Notes under the pieces: generated by a model
Told to the model about the DNA's origin: nothing
Seen by the model: only the letters and a program-made list of their open reading frames with translations
The model's database searches: none
In this document: positions 14,425 to 22,755 of the stretch, in pieces
How the letters are laid out: each line of letters opens with the position of its first letter
Numbering within the stretch: the stretch's first letter is position 1
From: Geobacillus thermoleovorans
Lineage (GTDB): Bacteria > Bacillota > Bacilli > Bacillales > Anoxybacillaceae
Direction of reading: 5' to 3'
NCBI RefSeq assembly: GCF_001610955.1
Contig: NZ_CP014336.1
Span: 1 to 48,708 of the forward strand
Length of the DNA stretch: 48,708 nt
Program-made: the position numbers and the translations under genes

Positions 14425-15430
14425 ATAAACGATTTTCCCAAAACAAGGGAGCGCTGAGGCGTTCTTTGTCTCTGGCATGGGAAACCCCTGTCTGTTAGAG
14501 TCATCTTCTGTCCTTCAGTGAGAGGCGTGTGGCGACTAATGATGGGTGGTTGGCGGCTCGTCATTGTAATGATGGAGAAGATCAACCTTCGTGGACTCAA
14601 TCGTGGACTCAATCAAGGTACGAAGCGAGTGGCCGCTATCGTGGCGACTGCTGGGCGTCTGTTGCCCGTGGTATCCATTCGTCCGATGGCTGAAAGCCGG
14701 ATCACTGGATAAAAGAAGAACACCGCTAAAAACCGACCTAATGCGCTCATACAGACGTTTTTGGGGAAAGGGAGGCTTTGTAGGATTGGATGATGCAGGG
14801 CAGACTCAATCAAGGGACGCGTCGGAGACATAGGATGTCGCGGAAATGCCCCCTTGGCTGTGTGGGCGAGGAAGTGGAAGTGCGCTACAAACGGTGTGGC
14901 GAAGGATACCAAGCCTTCTTCAGCGTTCAGCCGGTCAATCGGGTTGTCATCCCCGCCGAGTAGCAAATCTTCCGGTATGGACAGCGGCTCACACAAGACT
15001 TCATCGATGCCCTTGACGGACGACATGTGTCTCGGTTCAGTGAGACGCGATCGAGCGGCAACGGCACCGAATCATCGGATAATGCCAGCGCCCCTTGACG
15101 CAACTGTCCGTCTTGTTCCCACAAAACGAGCCGGACGGTAAGCGTCGGGATTAGGGGCGTGATGTCATTGACGTCACGAAACGCCGGATGGGGGGAGAAC
15201 GAGACACCATGGGTATCCTTCGTGGCGGCGTCTGCCTCCTCCTGAGGACATCCCAGAGTCAACACAGGACATCCACACGACCCCCAGAGTGTGCGGTGAC
15301 ACGGCCAGCCAGGACAAATCGACCTCCGGCTTTTTCGGTGGCGTCGGAGTTAACCGGGGTCAAACCAGTAAACCAACAATGTCACCCTGATATATTGCTG
15401 TTTTTTCTCCCTTTTCCACATACAACAATA
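14425..15430. other. 1-kb GC-rich region with only broken minus-strand frames
   Basis: No gene with a convincing start. Minus-strand frames 15265-14927 and 15026-14613 overlap and look like one protein broken by a frameshift (segments around VRLVLWEQDGQLRQGAL and EVLCEPLSIPEDLLLGGDD). Both contig copies agree, so the break is not a contig-end error. I recognise no family. Also present: GTGGACTCAATC twice in tandem (14590-14613), with AGACTCAATCAAGG at 14804, and the near-palindrome GTGATGTCATTGACGTCAC at 15159-15177. Confidence 0.4.
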
Positions 15431-15667
15431 TTAAAACTTTGGCAACGCCTCCACCGCATCCGCCAGATCACTATAGCTGTCTTTTAAGTATCGGGACGTT
15501 GTGGCGATATTGCTATGACCTGCGAGTCTCCGCACTTTCTCGATATCGTTGTTCGTCGCCTTTAGCATCCACTTGCAAAACGTATGTCGGAACATATGGG
15601 GCGTCAGTTTTTTGTTCGGCAGGCTGTGGCTTTCAATCATTCGCTGGACGCCGCGGATCGAAAAGTT
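15431..15667 (-). pseudogene. Tyrosine recombinase 3' fragment 1
   Basis: Encodes the last ~77 residues of the recombinase at 20222-21145, including HMFRHTFCKWML, GHSNIATTSRYLK and the common end DAVEALPKF. It stops abruptly upstream at the SIRGVQRM segment, 12 bases after the stop codon of the 87-aa gene. DNA identity with the full gene is about 90% by eye, so it is an old copy. The right copy, at 48189-48428, has two extra indels. Confidence 0.85.
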
Positions 15668-15678
15668 TTACGTTTTGT

Positions 15679-15942
15679 TTATTCCTTTTCGGCTTCCAAC
15701 CAATCCGTTATCATGAACAGTTCCTTCTTCAGCTGCCGATTCAGCTCCACAGGGACATGAAGCACGGTATTAGATCCTAACGTGAAAGAAAATGGTTCGT
15801 TCTCATCGATTAATTGTGCCAAGGAACGCAAACCGGAGGCCTTGAATCGACCTTCTAACGGAAATCCGGCGATGCTGCTTATATAAAACGCATTATCGGC
15901 AAAATACCCATCAATCACTTTTAATTGATCCATTATAGACAT
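15679..15942 (-). CDS. Hypothetical 87-aa protein in recombinase-tail cassette
   Basis: 87 residues, acidic, with alternating hydrophobic segments (DGYFADNAFYISSIAGF, FTLGSNTVLHVPVEL) and an amphipathic C-terminal helix (KKELFMITDWLEAEK). No family recognised. A good ribosome site (GGGAGGG, 8 bases before ATG) supports it. It lies between two recombinase 3' fragments and is the only gene in that interval, so it behaves as a one-gene cassette. The right copy (48438-48699) is broken by indels at the contig end. Confidence 0.65.
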   Translation of the reverse strand: MSIMDQLKVIDGYFADNAFYISSIAGFPLEGRFKASGLRSLAQLIDENEPFSFTLGSNTVLHVPVELNRQLKKELFMITDWLEAEKE

Positions 15943-15974
15943 GTTTTATCCCTCCCAGAATCGATTCATTCGGT

Positions 15975-16370
15975 TTAGAACTTCGGCAACGCCTCCACGG
16001 CATCCGCCAAATCACTATAGCTGTCTTTTAAGTATCTGGACGTCGTGGCGATATTGCTGTGGCCGGCAAGCCGCCGCACTTTCTCGATATCGTTGTTCGT
16101 CGCCTTTAGCATCCACTTGCAAAACGTATGTCGGAACATATGTGGAGTTAATTTTTTATTCGGCAGGCTGTAGCTTTCGATCATTCGCTGGATGCCCCTT
16201 AGTAAGAATTTAAAAGACATATGGAGATGCTGCAACATAAAGTTTCTTTTTTTCATTCCTACTCGAAACTTCAGCCAACCCTCTAGTTCGGCTAATAAAA
16301 TCTTCGATATAGGTACGATCCGTACTTTCATTATTTGCTCACAACGCGAATCAACTTTAACTCAGGACCG
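15975..16370 (-). pseudogene. Tyrosine recombinase 3' fragment 2
   Basis: Matches the last ~130 residues of the recombinase at 20222-21145. The final ~70 residues are well kept (from RGIQRMIESYSLPNKKLTPH to DAVEALPKF), but the stretch before (from MKVRIVPIS) is degraded and shorter than in the full gene. The similarity fades out near 16370. It ends 32 bases before the 87-aa gene start. It and the full gene flank the R-M system as direct repeats. Confidence 0.85.
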
Positions 16371-16702
16371 GGTCGGCTAGTTTCCATCTAGGAGCAACAA
16401 CGTCGAAGTTTGCGGTAAAAGAACAGCATTTTCGTTGGGGAACGTGTACGCAACTTGGATATTAAATCGTTGAAGTTTTGTGTATTGTCTGCTTATCGGT
16501 GTTTGTAGCGGCATGCGCGATATGGATTGTGAGGTGGGATGCGGTGCATCTTATTTGTTTCATTCTGTGATATCATAATTCGTATGGCAATATAGTGTTG
16601 GATAGTAGTAATATGTAGTTATGTACACTAATTTCTGTTAGAGTGATAGTGTGTATAAAAAATATCCCATATATATGAATTACCGTTTATAGGTGGTTTA
16701 AA
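16371..16702. other. Intergenic region before the R-M system
   Basis: AT content rises from left to right across this stretch, marking the change from the recombinase remnant to the AT-rich R-M genes. I see no gene or clear promoter. Confidence 0.4.
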
Positions 16703-16894
16703 ATGAAGTGTCAGTTAAAACTAATATTAGACGAAATCGGAATGACTCAGAAGCAACTAGCCGAAAAAGTTAATGTTTCAACCCCTACAATTAGTAGTAT
16801 TGCTAAAAATCAATCTATACCAAGGTTAGACTTAGCTTTCCGAATCAGTAAAGCAGTAGGTAGAAAGATAGAAGAAATATGGATATACGAATAA
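16703..16894 (+). CDS. XRE-family regulator (possible R-M controller)
   Basis: 63 residues forming one Cro/C1-type helix-turn-helix: MTQKQLAEKVNVSTPTISSIAKNQSIPRLDLAFRISKAVG. The closing KIEEIWIYE resembles that of many small plasmid regulators. It lies 100 bases before the methyltransferase gene on the same strand, the place of a controller (C) protein, which would time R-M expression after entry to a new host. AGGTGG lies 9 bases before ATG. A terminator-like hairpin separates it from the methyltransferase. Confidence 0.8.
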   Translation: MKCQLKLILDEIGMTQKQLAEKVNVSTPTISSIAKNQSIPRLDLAFRISKAVGRKIEEIWIYE

Positions 16895-16898
16895 AATT

Positions 16899-16978
16899 AA
16901 AGTAAAGTTCAATTTATTAAAATAAACTTTACTTTTTTTCTTTACTATGGTACTCTAAACTAGAGAGTTTTTCTTTTT
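16899..16978 (+). promoter_or_regulatory. Two hairpins between regulator and methyltransferase genes
   Basis: AAAGTAAAGTT ... AACTTTACTTTTTTT (16899-16940) is a standard terminator. After it CTCT-AAACT-AGAG runs into TTTTTCTTTTT (16953-16978), a second short terminator-like hairpin or an operator for the XRE protein. Together they suggest the methyltransferase is expressed by readthrough or from a regulated promoter here. Confidence 0.6.
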
Positions 16979-16993
16979 ATGGAGAGTGAAGCT

Positions 16994-18364
16994 ATGAAAG
17001 TAATGAATACAGGAAACATGTTAGAAAATCGTGATGAAGCTATTCGTCAAATCTTTTTAAATATTTTAGAACAAGATGAGGATTTTTGGGATTTTCGAAA
17101 TGAAAATACCAAGGAATTTTCACACGGGTATCATTCATATCCGGCCATGATGATTCCTCAAGTAGCAAGAAATTTAATGCGTATGATATTGAGTAATCAA
17201 CCGAATATAAAATCTGTTTTCGACCCTTTTATGGGTTCCGGAACCACTTTGGTTGAAGGGGTTTTACATGGTCTAGATTCTTTTGGTACGGATTTAAATC
17301 CTTTGGCTAGATTATTGGGGAAAGTTAAGACTACTCCATTAAACCCTACTTATTTATCGGAAGTTGCTGAACAATTTATTTTTTCTTTAAGTAATGATGA
17401 GTTAAGCTATAAAAATGGTGACCTTGTTTTAGAGAAACCTGAATTTAAAAATATTGATTATTGGTTTAAGCCATATGTTATTGATTATCTACAGATTATC
17501 AAAAATAACATCAAAAAAATACAACATGACGATATCAAGTTATTCTTTTGGGCTGTATTTAGTGAAGTTGTGAGATATGTTTCTAACACTAGAAATTCGG
17601 AATTTAAATTATATCGCATGGATGAAGAAAAATTAGCGGATTGGAATCCTAATGTATTCGATGTATTCATTAAGTTTCTAAATCGTAATATTGAATTGAA
17701 CCAGCAATTTTATGAATTATATAATGAACAAAACCCTACAAACCAACCAGCGGTAAAAATATTCGATTTAAACGCCATGAATCTCGAAGGAATTGATGAT
17801 AACAGTTTCGATTTACTTATAACATCTCCGCCTTACGGTGATAGTAGGACTACGGTTGCCTATGGGCAATTTTCAAGGTTATCTTTACAGTGGTTAGATT
17901 TTAATGAAATCGGGGAAGATGAATCTTTAGTCAAAGACATAAATAAAATTGATGCATTACTTCTTGGTGGAAAAGTTGATAAAGAATTAAAAAATAGCTT
18001 AGCTTCTGAAACGTTAGAAAGAACTATAGAATCAATTGCTATAGAAGATGAAAAACGTGCTAAAGAAGTTCTGCAATTCTATATTGATTTGGATAAGGCA
18101 CTTAAAGAAATAGCAAGAGTTATGAAACCTAACTCATATCAATGCTGGGTAGTTGGTAATCGAACAGTAAAAAAAGTAAAGATACCAACTCATCAAATAA
18201 TAATTGAGTTATTCCAAAAATACGGAGTGAGACACGTCTTAACCTTCGAAAGAAATATACCAAACAAAAAAATGCCTAAAGAGAATTCGCCGACGAATAA
18301 GGTCGGTGAGAAATTTACTACAATGAACGGTGAAGTGATTTTTATTCTAAGAAAAGAAGGATAA
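16994..18364 (+). CDS. DNA (cytosine-N4) methyltransferase of the R-M system
   Basis: 456 residues. The AdoMet-site motif I is VFDPFMGSGTTLVEG (about 76-90) and the catalytic motif IV is ITSPPYGDS (about 275-283). TSPPY is the form common in N4-cytosine enzymes. It should protect the site cut by the endonuclease at 18423. MvaI and BcnI R-M systems, whose nucleases resemble this one, also pair with N4mC enzymes. The frame opens at ATG 16979, but GGAGAGTGA places the start at ATG 16994. Genes 16703-19646 are much AT-richer than the flanks, a sign of transfer. Confidence 0.88.
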   Translation: MKVMNTGNMLENRDEAIRQIFLNILEQDEDFWDFRNENTKEFSHGYHSYPAMMIPQVARNLMRMILSNQPNIKSVFDPFMGSGTTLVEGVLHGLDSFGTDLNPLARLLGKVKTTPLNPTYLSEVAEQFIFSLSNDELSYKNGDLVLEKPEFKNIDYWFKPYVIDYLQIIKNNIKKIQHDDIKLFFWAVFSEVVRYVSNTRNSEFKLYRMDEEKLADWNPNVFDVFIKFLNRNIELNQQFYELYNEQNPTNQPAVKIFDLNAMNLEGIDDNSFDLLITSPPYGDSRTTVAYGQFSRLSLQWLDFNEIGEDESLVKDINKIDALLLGGKVDKELKNSLASETLERTIESIAIEDEKRAKEVLQFYIDLDKALKEIARVMKPNSYQCWVVGNRTVKKVKIPTHQIIIELFQKYGVRHVLTFERNIPNKKMPKENSPTNKVGEKFTTMNGEVIFILRKEG

Positions 18365-18369
18365 ACACA

Positions 18370-18409
18370 CGTAACTTCCGCAATCGCAAAGCGACTCGCG
18401 GAAGTTACG
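18370..18409. terminator. Hairpin between convergent R-M genes
   Basis: CGTAACTTCCGC and GCGGAAGTTACG form a perfect 12-bp stem with a 16-base loop between the methyltransferase and endonuclease stop codons. There is no T-run, so it may act as a two-way barrier more than as a classic terminator. ACTATGGTTT is repeated twice right after it. Confidence 0.6.
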
Positions 18410-18422
18410 ACTATGGTTTGGA

Positions 18423-19646
18423 CTATGGTTTTACTAAAATTTGCTGTTCTTTAAAACAAATCGGGAGATGACTCCGTAAGATTCTGAAAGCTGTACCATG
18501 GTTTCGAGGTCGGCCGTTATTCTTCATGTGCATACGCAAATCGACTTTAATATAACCATCTTGTACAGCTTTCATAAAACCTTTAAAATCAAATCCTTTC
18601 AGTAAACGTGCTTCCGTGTAATGGAAATGTTCGTCTGCATCTTCTCCTATATGGTCGGCATAAACATAAACTAATGCCGGAAGTTTATCTTCGAATGTTT
18701 TTTGTAATAATTCTGCTGTCCAGTAAACATCTAATGGTATATCTTTATGAATGAGACGAATTTCTTTATTTGTAACCTCTAATTTAAAACCTTGTGCATT
18801 GTAATCCAAAGCGCTTATTGTAGTGTACAATTCTTTGATACGGTCTTCTTTATCGCTATCATAAGCAAAAGTTTCTAATAAATAGCGGTCACGTTTACGA
18901 CCTTTATCAGAAAGAGGTTCTTTAGTGAAAAGTGTAAGCATTGAAGAAGTGTTGCGTCTAGCCGCTTTAAGTTCCGCTACACCTAAATCTGGTAAAGAGA
19001 TGTTGTTTTCAGTCAAACCAAGTTCCTGTTCTAACGTATGACCTACTCCTGTATCTCCACGTCTCAAGGTACGAATGTAACCTTTTGCTTTGATTTCTTC
19101 CAATTTTTTGATGAATGTTTTAATATCCATCATATTATAATCACTCCTTGTGTCAGTTAATAATTTCGCTGGATTTACATTCAATGCTATGGAAATAGCA
19201 ATCAACTTCTCGAAGCTTAAATCATGCTTCCCTCTTAAAATTCTTTCAAGTGATTTAGTGCTACCATCTCCCCCTATCAATTTAGATAAATGACTTTGGG
19301 TAAAATGAGGGTTCAATCGTTTTTTGTTATACTGAATTAAGCGAATATTTTGTGACAACAAACATCTCAGTTTTTTAATTTCATCATCTGTCATAAGTGA
19401 AATCTTATCGTTGAGTAATTCAGAATAACTCCAATTTGGATTCTTGAAAAACAATCGAATATCAATATTTAGGGATGAAAATATTTTGCATAAAGAAGAA
19501 AATCTAGGGAGACATTTACCACTTAAAATACGACTAATCTGAGATGTAGAAAGTCCAGAACGTTTAGCTATTTCAGTAGCTGTTAGATTTGTTTCATACA
19601 AGATGGATATAAGAGAATCCATATAATTTTTTAATTCTTTATCCAT
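18423..19646 (-). CDS. MvaI/BcnI-family restriction endonuclease with two N-terminal HTH domains
   Basis: Residues 172-407 match the MvaI/BcnI endonuclease fold: RRGDTGVGHTLEQELG, the catalytic D220-x4-E225-x-K227 in LPDLGVAELKAARR, SMLTLFTKEP, and the C-terminal YIKVDLRMHM and NHGTAFRI. These enzymes cut CCNGG-type sites (MvaI CCWGG, BcnI CCSGG); the exact site here is unknown. Residues 1-171 hold two XRE-type HTH units (about 21-58 and 115-162), not part of standalone MvaI (249 aa). An internal AAGGAG lies 10 bases before ATG-ATG at codons 172-173 (19133), so both a fusion and a short nuclease could be made. The upstream ATG 19646 lacks a ribosome site of its own. Confidence 0.87.
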   Translation of the reverse strand: MDKELKNYMDSLISILYETNLTATEIAKRSGLSTSQISRILSGKCLPRFSSLCKIFSSLNIDIRLFFKNPNWSYSELLNDKISLMTDDEIKKLRCLLSQNIRLIQYNKKRLNPHFTQSHLSKLIGGDGSTKSLERILRGKHDLSFEKLIAISIALNVNPAKLLTDTRSDYNMMDIKTFIKKLEEIKAKGYIRTLRRGDTGVGHTLEQELGLTENNISLPDLGVAELKAARRNTSSMLTLFTKEPLSDKGRKRDRYLLETFAYDSDKEDRIKELYTTISALDYNAQGFKLEVTNKEIRLIHKDIPLDVYWTAELLQKTFEDKLPALVYVYADHIGEDADEHFHYTEARLLKGFDFKGFMKAVQDGYIKVDLRMHMKNNGRPRNHGTAFRILRSHLPICFKEQQILVKP

Positions 19647-19659
19647 CCGTTCTAAAAAC

Positions 19660-20221
19660 TCATGTATCTCAACTCCTTTAGTTAATGTTATTTGTTGGAC
19701 GTTTTTAGTTTATCACCATATTAATTAGGCTTCTCCCTACATATATGCAAAACATTAACTAAGGATTGTCGTCATCTGTCGCCGCTGTCTTGCGTACGTA
19801 TGAGTGGACACGACATGCGAGAAGGTTCCGGGGCAAATAACCTTACGCTGATTGTAAGTGATCTATCAAACTTAGACATACTGATACTACTAATCTAAAA
19901 TCTAAAAAATGACATGATTAGTATAGAAAAAAATTTATCCAAATAAAAACATCATTAGCCTAAGATCATCCATATCGCCTCATAATCCGTAAGTTAGTAG
20001 GAAATTCATATCCATTGTTTTTTGTGAATTATCTTCGCATCAAAGAATTACCTCTTGCTTTTAATTAAGCAGAGGGAGATTGACCGTCTTTGACTGGGAG
20101 AAGCGCTGTTTAAATGGAATAAAAAATGCTAAAGGCCACGGCAATCATTCTTCAAAGATTACCATGGCCCTACTGGACTATCCGAATCGTTATCGGTGAC
20201 ACCTACGCACAAAAAACTTTG
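19660..20221. other. Intergenic region between endonuclease and recombinase
   Basis: No gene seen. It contains the imperfect hairpin GGCCACGGCAATC ... GATTACCATGGCC (20134-20169). The rest is AT-rich without further features. Confidence 0.5.
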
Positions 20222-21145
20222 TTAAAATTTCGGCAATGCCTCCACCGCATCCGCCAGATCACTATAGCTGTCTTTTAAGTATCGGGACGTCGTGGCGATA
20301 TTGCTGTGGCCGGCAAGCCTCCGCACTTTCTCGATATCGTTGTTTGTCGCTTTTAACATCCACTTACAAAACGTATGCCGGAACATATGGGGCGTCAGTT
20401 TTTTATTCGGCAAGCTGTAGCTTTCGATCATTCGCTGGATGCCCCTTACAGAAAACTTCGGAGAACGCTGGCTGTAAAAGACGTATGGCGATTCGGCCAC
20501 ATGCGGTTTCTTTTTTGCCATTTCCGCGCGAAACTTAAGCCAATCCTCGAGTTCTGCCAGCAAGATATTCGAGATCGGCACCGTTCTTACTTTCATCCCT
20601 TTTCCCACGATCCGAATTCGTTTCATCTCTAAATCCAAGTCCGTTAATTTTAAATTGGATAACTCTTCCACACGCAATCCTGCATAGGTAAGCAAGTACA
20701 CTACCGCGCGGTCCCGCCGATATTTCTCCTCGGGATCGACTCCTCGGCTTTGCACCGGTTTTTTCCGCATCCGATGCAATAAGTCCTCGAATTCTTCTTC
20801 CGTTAGCCACATAATTTTTTCGTTCTCTTCATCGGCCGATTTTAAATCCTGGATATCTTTCATTGGGTTCTGTTCGAGCTTGTAATGTTCGACCGCCCAC
20901 GCATAAAAGCTCCGCAGCGAATTAAGGCGGCGATTGATCGTGGAAATGGCCAACGGTTTCCCTTCCACCGGATTCAGCATTTGCTGAATCCATTTACGGA
21001 TGTCGGCCGACGTGACGTAATCGCCTGGGCGAAGATGCAAGTCTTTCAAAAACTGATTCACGTCATTGAGATAGGAGATCACGGTGTTAGGAGAAAACCC
21101 CTTCTCTTGCAAATACGTTTCATATTCGTGCAGCATCTTTTTCAT
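20222..21145 (-). CDS. XerC/D-like tyrosine recombinase, full length
   Basis: 307 residues. The N-terminal SAM-like core-binding domain (1-100) has HEYETYLQEKGFSPNTVISY and RRLNSLRSFYAWAVEHY. The catalytic domain shows Arg in TYAGLRVEELSNL, the beta-hairpin Lys near VGKGMKVRTVPI, HxxR in HMFRHTFCKWML, His in LAGHSNIATT and the Tyr nucleophile in SRYLK. The length is normal for XerC-like enzymes. Two 3' fragments of it lie downstream on the same strand (15975-16370, 15431-15667). Between the full gene and fragment 2 sit the R-M genes; between the fragments sits the 87-aa gene. The frame starts MKKM, and the fourth codon ATG is best placed for AAAGG. Confidence 0.93.
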   Translation of the reverse strand: MKKMLHEYETYLQEKGFSPNTVISYLNDVNQFLKDLHLRPGDYVTSADIRKWIQQMLNPVEGKPLAISTINRRLNSLRSFYAWAVEHYKLEQNPMKDIQDLKSADEENEKIMWLTEEEFEDLLHRMRKKPVQSRGVDPEEKYRRDRAVVYLLTYAGLRVEELSNLKLTDLDLEMKRIRIVGKGMKVRTVPISNILLAELEDWLKFRAEMAKKKPHVAESPYVFYSQRSPKFSVRGIQRMIESYSLPNKKLTPHMFRHTFCKWMLKATNNDIEKVRRLAGHSNIATTSRYLKDSYSDLADAVEALPKF

Positions 21146-21149
21146 CCTT

Positions 21150-21325
21150 TCACTTATACGACGAGTTTAAAAGGGTTCGAAGAGCAAAAAAACGATTGAA
21201 AAAATAATATTATATGACGAGTATATCATAAAAAAGAATCAATTTTTAGTCATATAATGTGAATTATGCGATGAGTTAAATTGATCTAATATATTTGGTT
21301 TAGAAATACGGAGAATTCTCAAGTA
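21150..21325. other. AT-rich region with three ATGACGAGT-like direct repeats
   Basis: TATACGACGAGTTTAAA (21155), TATATGACGAGTATATC (21211) and TTATGCGATGAGTTAAA (21264) are related 17-base units, 56 and 53 bases apart, upstream of the recombinase gene. They may be its operator or arm-type binding sites. Confidence 0.4.
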
Positions 21326-21361
21326 AAAAGCTCTCTGACTGATTAATATCAGAGAGCTTTT
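21326..21361. terminator. Bidirectional terminator
   Basis: AAAAGCTCTCTGA and TCAGAGAGCTTTT form a 13-bp stem with A- and T-runs on either side. It lies after the RelA/SpoT gene region. Confidence 0.85.
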
Positions 21362-21373
21362 GGTACGATTTAT

Positions 21374-21532
21374 TCAGTTTTCAATCGCCTTTTCTGAAAA
21401 GATCTGATACTTTTCGTCAGAGAGTTTCACAAGAAGAATATTTTTATCCTCTTTTACACTATATATTGGTATTCCCACTTCTAATGAGTTGTCAGTTACT
21501 ATTCGGTTTTCCCAACCCTGGCAAAGTTCCAG
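21374..21532 (-). other. In-frame coding-like extension after the RelA/SpoT stop
   Basis: Directly after the TAG of the RelA/SpoT gene, the same frame stays open for 52 codons to a TGA. It reads like protein (ELCQGWENRIVTDN ... VKEDKNILLVKLSDEKYQIF). It has no start codon of its own near the 5' end. Either the gene was once longer, the TAG is read through, or the stop is a sequencing error. This region lies in single-copy sequence, so the two contig ends cannot decide. Confidence 0.5.
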
Positions 21533-22564
21533 CTATTTTTTTAGTCGATAAGGAATAGCGCTGTCACCAATTGGAAATGAGATTGAGCTTAGATCACTAA
21601 TTTGAAATGAGCTTGGAATATCAATATTACCACCAATTTGGATTGAGCTTGGAATATCAATATTACCAATTAAAGAGAAGTTTGAAGAGTGTTGCTGTGC
21701 TTTTTCCAAATCCTTTAATTTATTTTCTATAGACTTCATTTCTTGCTTCTGTATGTTATATTTTTCTGAGAGTATTTCAATCTCTTTACGAAGTCCTTCA
21801 ATTAAGTTATCTTTCTTTTTATTTTCTTCAGTAATTGCACGGAAAGATTTGTGTGTTTCTCGTATTGTATTAACCATCTCATCTGCGCTACCAGCAAGAC
21901 GGTTAAGAACCAACAACTGCTCGTTAAGTAATTTGTTATTAAGTTCATATGGATACCTTAATTGATGGTCTATTTCACTCCAACCTTCTTCAAAAATAGT
22001 GCGTACTTGAATTTCTACTAAATTTTCTGTTTTTGTAGGCTGAGTTTTTATTAAATAGTGCCAAGAACGATACCCAGCAGGATGTTTTTTAGTATCAAAT
22101 TTTTTTGTATCAATATTCTCTAGAGAATCACCCTCGCGATAATATATTATTGGTTGCTCGGCCAATTCCCATTTATCTCTAATTAATTTGTCAATTTCCT
22201 TTGCCTGATCCTTATATAAGTGTAGAACTCTTATACCGATAATGTCTGTAATTTCTTTTTGATAATTATCTGGATTAATTTCGTAAGAAGTATCTCCATT
22301 ATTTCTTTTTTTTATTGTTTTTCTTATAATTTTTTCTACTAGATGTTCAGCATTTTTAATACGAGACCTAACTGAATGCACATTACTATCTTGTCTCAAT
22401 AAATCGGCAATAGGATTAGCAATTGATTGAAAATCTGGATATTTTTTTAAGTAGTCATAATAAATCTCTTTGAGAACACTCCAATTCAAAGAGGCACTTT
22501 CAAATTCCTCTTTATTAATGTTGTACACTTTAAAAAATTCATCTTGATTTTCAATTAATGACAT
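21533..22564 (-). CDS. RelA/SpoT synthetase-domain protein with coiled coil
   Basis: 343 residues. The nucleotidyltransferase domain (about 50-215) shows DIIGIRVLHLY, AGYRSWHYLI, VEIQVRTIFEEGWSEIDHQLRY: the Asp, Arg and Glu-Gln positions of (p)ppGpp-type synthetases. No HD hydrolase domain is present. Residues 235-290 form a coiled coil (EENKKKDNLIEGLRKEIEILSE), and the tail has repeated NIDIPSSxQI units. Proteins of this group either make alarmones or, as toxSAS or CapRel types, modify tRNA or nucleotides in phage defence. Beside an R-M system a defence role is plausible but unproven. GGGAGG lies 10 bases before ATG. Confidence 0.82.
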   Translation of the reverse strand: MSLIENQDEFFKVYNINKEEFESASLNWSVLKEIYYDYLKKYPDFQSIANPIADLLRQDSNVHSVRSRIKNAEHLVEKIIRKTIKKRNNGDTSYEINPDNYQKEITDIIGIRVLHLYKDQAKEIDKLIRDKWELAEQPIIYYREGDSLENIDTKKFDTKKHPAGYRSWHYLIKTQPTKTENLVEIQVRTIFEEGWSEIDHQLRYPYELNNKLLNEQLLVLNRLAGSADEMVNTIRETHKSFRAITEENKKKDNLIEGLRKEIEILSEKYNIQKQEMKSIENKLKDLEKAQQHSSNFSLIGNIDIPSSIQIGGNIDIPSSFQISDLSSISFPIGDSAIPYRLKK

Positions 22565-22755
22565 AAAAAATATCCTCCCTAAAATACAGAATAAAAAGGG
22601 ATCATAGTATTATTATAGTAAATTAGCAATTATTTGTATATTCTTCATTAAGGTTCATCACCAAATTTTGTGATTTAGTGACAAAAAAGAGAAAGCACTA
22701 ACGAGATCCTGGCAATAATGTTAGTGGTGAAATAAACATTAAGGAGGTCTCGTAA

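Larger units (their letters stand above)
1..15951. repeat. Left copy of contig terminal redundancy
   Basis: Bases 1-15951 repeat 32738-48708 in the same orientation. The offset between copies climbs from 32737 at base 1 to 32764 near base 5000, then falls to 32757 at the end. So the left copy has lost about 27 bases in its first 3.5 kb and the right copy about 7 in its last 8 kb. The differences are single bases, mostly in homopolymers. This pattern fits a circular molecule assembled past its own start, with low-quality contig ends, giving a unit of about 32,764 bp. A true tandem duplication or plasmid dimer cannot be excluded from sequence alone. Confidence 0.93.
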
